Shown here in pieces: positions 32,477-35,999 of a stretch of 35,999 nt of DNA (the first letter of the stretch is position 1; each line of letters opens with the position of its first letter). Origin of the DNA: Polyangiaceae bacterium (GTDB taxonomy: Bacteria > Myxococcota_A > Polyangia > Polyangiales > Polyangiaceae). Both the position numbers and the translations under genes were made by a program. The stretch lies in the NCBI GenBank assembly GCA_025937785.1, contig JAICQQ010000071.1, positions 1-35,999 of the forward strand. The letters run 5' to 3'. Under the pieces are notes generated by a model. That model was given only the letters and a program-made list of their open reading frames with translations, ran no database searches and was not told where the DNA came from.

Positions 32477-34483
32477 TCAGCGAGCGCGTTTCCGTCGTCG
32501 CAAGCGCCCGCCGAGCATAGCACCGAGCCCGACGAGGCCTAGAGCTGCGTGAGTCGGGGCAGCACTCCCCGGCGCAGTGCGGCACGCGCAGCCTTTCGCA
32601 TCCCGCTGGAAGTCCTCGCCCGAATAGGTGCCTGCAGAGCCCGCGGTTCCCGCGCTACTACCGCCTAGCCCACTGCTGCCACCCGCTGCGTCCGAACCGC
32701 CCGCTCCATTGGCGTTGCCGCCAGCCGCGCTGCCGCCCGCTCCACCCGTGTCAGCACCCGAGCCACCGCTCGCGCTGCCCCCACTGGCGGTGTTCGAGCT
32801 GGCACCGGTTCCCCCGTCGCCACTCTCGCCGGCCGCGCCGGCATCGCCCGTCGTACCACCGGCGCTGGTGGTCACGGTCGAGCCAATGCCGCCGGTGCCG
32901 CCGTTGCCAGCGCTGCCTCCCGAGCCGACGGGTTCGTCTTCGTCCACGCATTGCCCGGTCTGGCACTCGCCACCGTTGCCACACTCGGTGCCGTCTTCGA
33001 CCAAGAGCAGTGAGCAGAGCCCGCTGCCCGCGTCGCACGCGCCGCTCGCGGTGCACTCATTGGCGGCAGGGCACTCGACCGGGTCGCCCACGCACACGCC
33101 GTCCTCGCAGCGGTCGTCCACAGTGCACAAGTTGCCGTCGGCGCACTCGCCCGACACGTTGGTGTAGCTGCAGCCCGTTGCGTCGTCACACGAATCGCTG
33201 GTGCAGTCATTGTTGTCGTCGCAGTCCGTAATGCCGCCGCCGCTGCAGACGCCGGCTTGGCAGCTGTCATCGGCGGTGCAGGGGTTACCGTCGTCGCACG
33301 GCGTGTCGTCGTCGCGGTTGACCTCCATGCAGGTTCCCAGTCCGTCTTCGCCGCAACTGCTCGTTTTGCAGGGGTTCGCGGTGTCGTGGCACACCGAGGG
33401 GCTCGCCGCCACGCACTCGCCGGCGTTGCACGTCGTCACCAGCGTGCACGAACTCCCGTCGTCGCACGGGCTGCTGTCGTAAGCGGCCACGAACGCACAG
33501 CGACCTTGGTCGCAGCTGTCCTGGGTGCAGTCGTTGCCGTCGTTGCAGGTGATCGGGGTGCCGGCGCAGCTGCCGTCCCCGTGGCACAGGTCGTTCTCGG
33601 TGCAGCCGTCACCGTCGTTGCAGCTGGCGTTCACGTTCGGCTCGGTCTCGCAACCCGTCGCGTCATCGCAGGAATCGATCGTGCAGGGGTCGTTGTCGTT
33701 GCACTCGAGCGGCTCGCCATCGACGCAGCGGCCGGCGTCGCATTTCTCGGCACCGTCACAGGCTTGACCGTTGTCGCAGTTGCTGCAGGCAGAGCCGCCG
33801 CTGCCACATGCCCCGGCGGCAGTCCCCTCGAGACATCCGCCGCCCGGAGTCAAGCAGCCTGCGCAACACACTCCGCGATCGCCGCACCTGCCGCTTTCGC
33901 CACCCGGAGTCTCGCAGCGATTGCCAATGGGTGCGGGGTCCTCGTCACCGATGCACACACCCTCTTTGCAGGTGGGGAACCAGCAGTCGTTGGGGTCCTT
34001 GTCCTCGCAGGCGCTGCACGCATCGCCGGCGCTGCCACAGGCGATCGGATTGTTCAACCCGCCGCAGGTTTGGTCCTTGTTCAAACAGGCCGGGCAACAA
34101 CCGGCGCGGTTGCCCGGGTTGACTCCGCCAGCTGCGCATTGACCCGTGTAGTCACCGTTCGGGCCAGCGGCTTCACACTTCTCGCCCAAGGTCCCGAACT
34201 TGTCGAACTTGCACACACCGCCGCACGCCCCGCTCGGGTCGCCGCACGAGACCGTCGCGTAGCAGCTGTCGTAGCAAACGATGGTGACCGACTCGCCCAC
34301 GTTGTTCACGCAGTCGCACTTGGCAGCCGAGTCCTGGTGTTGTCGAAGGCTCGACACGGGCTCCGGCTGCCCCGGGTCGTCGCCTGCAGAGCACCCCAGA
34401 TAGAGCCCCTGGCCCATGAGCGCGAGCACCGTCACACGCAAGCCGCGACTGATGCGACCAAACGCACTGATCTGACCCAACAT
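32477..34483 (-). CDS. Cys-rich surface protein with MYXO-CTERM-like tail
   Basis: A 668-residue protein from the ATG at 34483, which has an AGAGGGA ribosome site (the frame extends to 34603 without one). The signal ends in GLYLGC, a likely lipobox. The body has many Cys-rich units such as CNDNDPCTIDSCDDATGC and CDDGNPCTADDSC, about 40 residues each, resembling the calcium- and disulfide-rich repeats common in myxobacterial surface proteins. A Gly/Ser/Ala linker (about 535-625) follows. The end has GCACRTAPGS, a hydrophobic helix and RLRRRKRAR, the Cys-helix-Arg layout of MYXO-CTERM, which sorting proteases cleave. Surface anchoring is inferred. Confidence 0.85.
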   Translation of the reverse strand: MLGQISAFGRISRGLRVTVLALMGQGLYLGCSAGDDPGQPEPVSSLRQHQDSAAKCDCVNNVGESVTIVCYDSCYATVSCGDPSGACGGVCKFDKFGTLGEKCEAAGPNGDYTGQCAAGGVNPGNRAGCCPACLNKDQTCGGLNNPIACGSAGDACSACEDKDPNDCWFPTCKEGVCIGDEDPAPIGNRCETPGGESGRCGDRGVCCAGCLTPGGGCLEGTAAGACGSGGSACSNCDNGQACDGAEKCDAGRCVDGEPLECNDNDPCTIDSCDDATGCETEPNVNASCNDGDGCTENDLCHGDGSCAGTPITCNDGNDCTQDSCDQGRCAFVAAYDSSPCDDGSSCTLVTTCNAGECVAASPSVCHDTANPCKTSSCGEDGLGTCMEVNRDDDTPCDDGNPCTADDSCQAGVCSGGGITDCDDNNDCTSDSCDDATGCSYTNVSGECADGNLCTVDDRCEDGVCVGDPVECPAANECTASGACDAGSGLCSLLLVEDGTECGNGGECQTGQCVDEDEPVGSGGSAGNGGTGGIGSTVTTSAGGTTGDAGAAGESGDGGTGASSNTASGGSASGGSGADTGGAGGSAAGGNANGAGGSDAAGGSSGLGGSSAGTAGSAGTYSGEDFQRDAKGCACRTAPGSAAPTHAALGLVGLGAMLGGRLRRRKRAR

Positions 34484-34529
34484 ATCTTCGTCCCTCTTCA
34501 AAGCGACCACGTTCTTCCAGCAAACTGCG

Positions 34530-35615
34530 TCAAAAGGTTCCGGCGACTCCAGCGGACTGGTAGCCCACCCAAGGCACGATTCGAGGTTCCCTGGCGCTCT
34601 CACTGCGCTGCATGTCGAGCAACAGTAGCGTCACGCCGGCGGCTACGCCGAGCCCGCCCACGGCGTAACCCACGATAGCAAGCGTCTGGGCGGAGCCCGC
34701 TTCGTCGTCGAGCGAGGCCACCTCCGACGACAGGGGATCTTCCTCTTTGCACTGGCCGTCGACGCCGTGTGACGCGCACTTGTCGAAGAGATCATCCGCG
34801 TCCGAGCGCTTGCGCGCGGATTGGAGCGTGAACAACAGGCCGGCGCCCAGGCCCACCGCCCCCACCCCGAACGAGATATACGCTGGAGTTCGGAGGCCGC
34901 TGCTTTCGTCTCGTGGGCCCGTGTCCGCCGGCATCGCGGCGGGCATCGCGACTTGGTGGGACTCTGCCGCTGGCGCTGGGTCTGCTGAGGCCGCTGCCGG
35001 CGCATTCGGGTCGACTTCGAGCTTGAGCGCCAGCGAGCCCGTCCCGCCTTCGCTCAATGCGGCCGACTGCCGAGCGACGAGATAGCCCTCGGCTTTCGCC
35101 TCCACCGTGTGCTCGCCCGGGTCCACGGGCCGCGGCACACCCAAGAGCGCCGCCGGCACCTCTTTCCCGTCCATGGTCACGGTCGCCGCCACGCCAGGAG
35201 GGGCTTCGACGGTCACCGTGAGGCGGGCGAGCCGCGGCTCCACGCCGCGGATTTCTTCCTCAGCAGCCGCTTGTGCGTCACGAAACGCCTGCGGAGCGCT
35301 CGGCGGCAAGCTCTCGCGAATGATCTTGTTGTAGAGCTCGCGCGCCGTGACCAGCCGCCCGAGCTTCTCGTTGGCCCGCGCCATGTACAGCAGGTGCGGC
35401 GGTGCATGCACCAGGGACTCAGCCCGCTGGAACAGGTCGACCGCCAGCGCGTAATCACCCGCGTCGTAAGCCTTGACGCCCTGCGTAGCAGCCGATCGGG
35501 CCCCCGCAATCTCCTCTTCGGTCTGCGCCGCCGCCGGAACCGCGGCGACGACCAGCGCAAGCGCGAGCGAAGACGCACGCATCCTGCGCACTACCCCTTC
35601 AAGCATGGTCCGCAT
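34530..35615 (-). CDS. TPR/PEGA envelope protein
   Basis: A 361-residue protein with a cleavable signal (LALALVVAAVPAAAQ). TPR-like helices follow (AYDAGDYALAVDLFQRAESL, LLYMARANEKLGRLVTAREL), then a PEGA-type beta domain (LARLTVTVEAPPGVAATVTM, PGEHTVEAKAEGYL), a Pro/Ala linker and two hydrophobic helices (ISFGVGAVGLGAGLLF; IVGYAVGGLGVAAGVTLLLL) flanking a charged segment with two Cys. This layout is very common in Polyangia; the role is unknown. The next gene starts 46 bases downstream on the same strand, so they are probably cotranscribed. An in-frame ATG lies 11 codons further in. Confidence 0.82.
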   Translation of the reverse strand: MRTMLEGVVRRMRASSLALALVVAAVPAAAQTEEEIAGARSAATQGVKAYDAGDYALAVDLFQRAESLVHAPPHLLYMARANEKLGRLVTARELYNKIIRESLPPSAPQAFRDAQAAAEEEIRGVEPRLARLTVTVEAPPGVAATVTMDGKEVPAALLGVPRPVDPGEHTVEAKAEGYLVARQSAALSEGGTGSLALKLEVDPNAPAAASADPAPAAESHQVAMPAAMPADTGPRDESSGLRTPAYISFGVGAVGLGAGLLFTLQSARKRSDADDLFDKCASHGVDGQCKEEDPLSSEVASLDDEAGSAQTLAIVGYAVGGLGVAAGVTLLLLDMQRSESAREPRIVPWVGYQSAGVAGTF

Positions 35616-35782
35616 CGGAGCAGACTACACCAAGCTCCCCAGCTGGCCCAGTTGCTCCGCGACACCGCGAGGCCATTAAACTCAGGGAAAAAGCACCGAT
35701 GTAGGCGTGCGGGCACCCGGGCACCGCGGCGTCGAGCGATCGACGTGCGGCGGCGGCTCCAGTTCGACGCGGACCGCGGGGC

Positions 35783-35820
35783 AAAAAAAAACCCCAAGTC
35801 TCGGTGAAGAGACTTGGGGT
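35783..35820 (-). terminator. rRNA operon terminator
   Basis: ACCCCAAGTCTC (35791-35802) and GAGACTTGGGGT (35809-35820) form a perfect 12-bp stem. Read on the minus strand it is followed by a run of eight or nine T. This is an intrinsic terminator just downstream of the 5S gene. Confidence 0.95.
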
Positions 35821-35828
35821 GAAGATTA

Positions 35829-35945
35829 GCCCGGCAGCGTCCTACTCTCCCACAAGGTCACCCTTGCAGTACCATCGGCTCCGAAGAGCTTGACTTCCGA
35901 GTTCGATATGGGATCGGGTATGGCCTCTTCGATATCACCACCGGA
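35829..35945 (-). rRNA. rrf: 5S ribosomal RNA
   Basis: About 117 bases. On the minus strand the gene begins TCCGGTGG, contains ATCGAACTCGGAAGTCAAGC and GCCGATGGTACTGC, and ends GAGAGTAGGACGCTGCCGGGC-like sequence whose last bases (GCCGGGC) pair with the start. The upstream 54 bases to the window edge are presumably the spacer after 23S rRNA, which lies outside. Confidence 0.95.
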
Positions 35946-35999
35946 AAACGGTGGGCGTCTTCAATGCTGAACTCGCGCAGCTTTATGGTGCTGCACCGA

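Noticed and set aside
33257..34678. 473-codon plus-strand frame opposite the Cys-rich gene
   Set aside because: Val/Ala-rich antisense shadow of Cys-rich repeats.
35946..35999. End of 23S rRNA at the right edge
   Set aside because: No 23S 3' end sequence could be recognised in these bases, so only the spacer is claimed.

Overview
This is a high-GC chromosomal segment from a myxobacterium, most likely in or near the Polyangiales/Sorangiineae. The signs are lipoproteins with long Gly/Ser/Thr linkers, Cys-rich surface proteins, a MYXO-CTERM-like tail, an FHA-domain sigma54 activator, a double hybrid histidine kinase, a PEGA/TPR envelope protein and dense, often overlapping genes. No phage, transposase, tRNA or CRISPR was seen. 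The right edge enters the end of an rRNA operon: the 5S gene and its terminator, on the minus strand.

Layout. 1-1366 (-): a Gly-rich lipoprotein whose C-terminus, built of 18-bp repeats, runs off the left edge. 1641-5255 (+): an FHA-sigma54 activator, two related palindromes, a candidate -24/-12 promoter, and a secreted metzincin with seven FG-GAP/VCBS-like repeats, which together look like a local regulatory circuit. 5331-7255: divergent membrane metallopeptidase and lipoprotein propeller. 7256-8043: about 790 bases without a convincing gene. 8044-11811: a 1255-residue hybrid sensor kinase. 11903-14943: divergent elbB-like gene and an exported GH37 trehalase resembling fungal neutral trehalases. 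14966-16443 (-): a ThiS/MoaD-like protein followed by a BNR propeller. 16563-18166 (+): two coupled membrane proteins, the second HTTM-like. 18142-19908: FkbM methyltransferase, MerR regulator and a divergent Cys-Cys protein sharing a ZntR-like operator. 19956-21500: Wzx-type flippase. 21487-24692 (-): an operon of VIT/VWA protein, ECF-like sigma factor and a 76-residue protein, with a candidate ECF-type promoter. 24812-25758: two 5'-truncated, frameshifted gene remnants (Uma2-like and DUF2126-like) joined head to head. 25927-30000: arylsulfotransferase-like lipoprotein, Gre-like factor, methyltransferase, a small STAS-like protein and tadA. 30009-35615 (-): PEGA/TPR protein, Cys-rich MYXO-CTERM protein and an AsmA-like/GT51 glycosyltransferase fusion.

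How the genes work together. Most of the window is envelope biology: surface lipoproteins, exported hydrolases, cell-wall and polysaccharide synthesis, and the regulators that may control them. The best candidates for undescribed systems are the VIT/VWA-sigma-small protein operon, the sigma54-controlled metzincin with its paired palindromes, the ThiS/MoaD-like plus propeller pair, and the AsmA-GT51 fusion. All functions come from reading motifs by eye; no database search was run.
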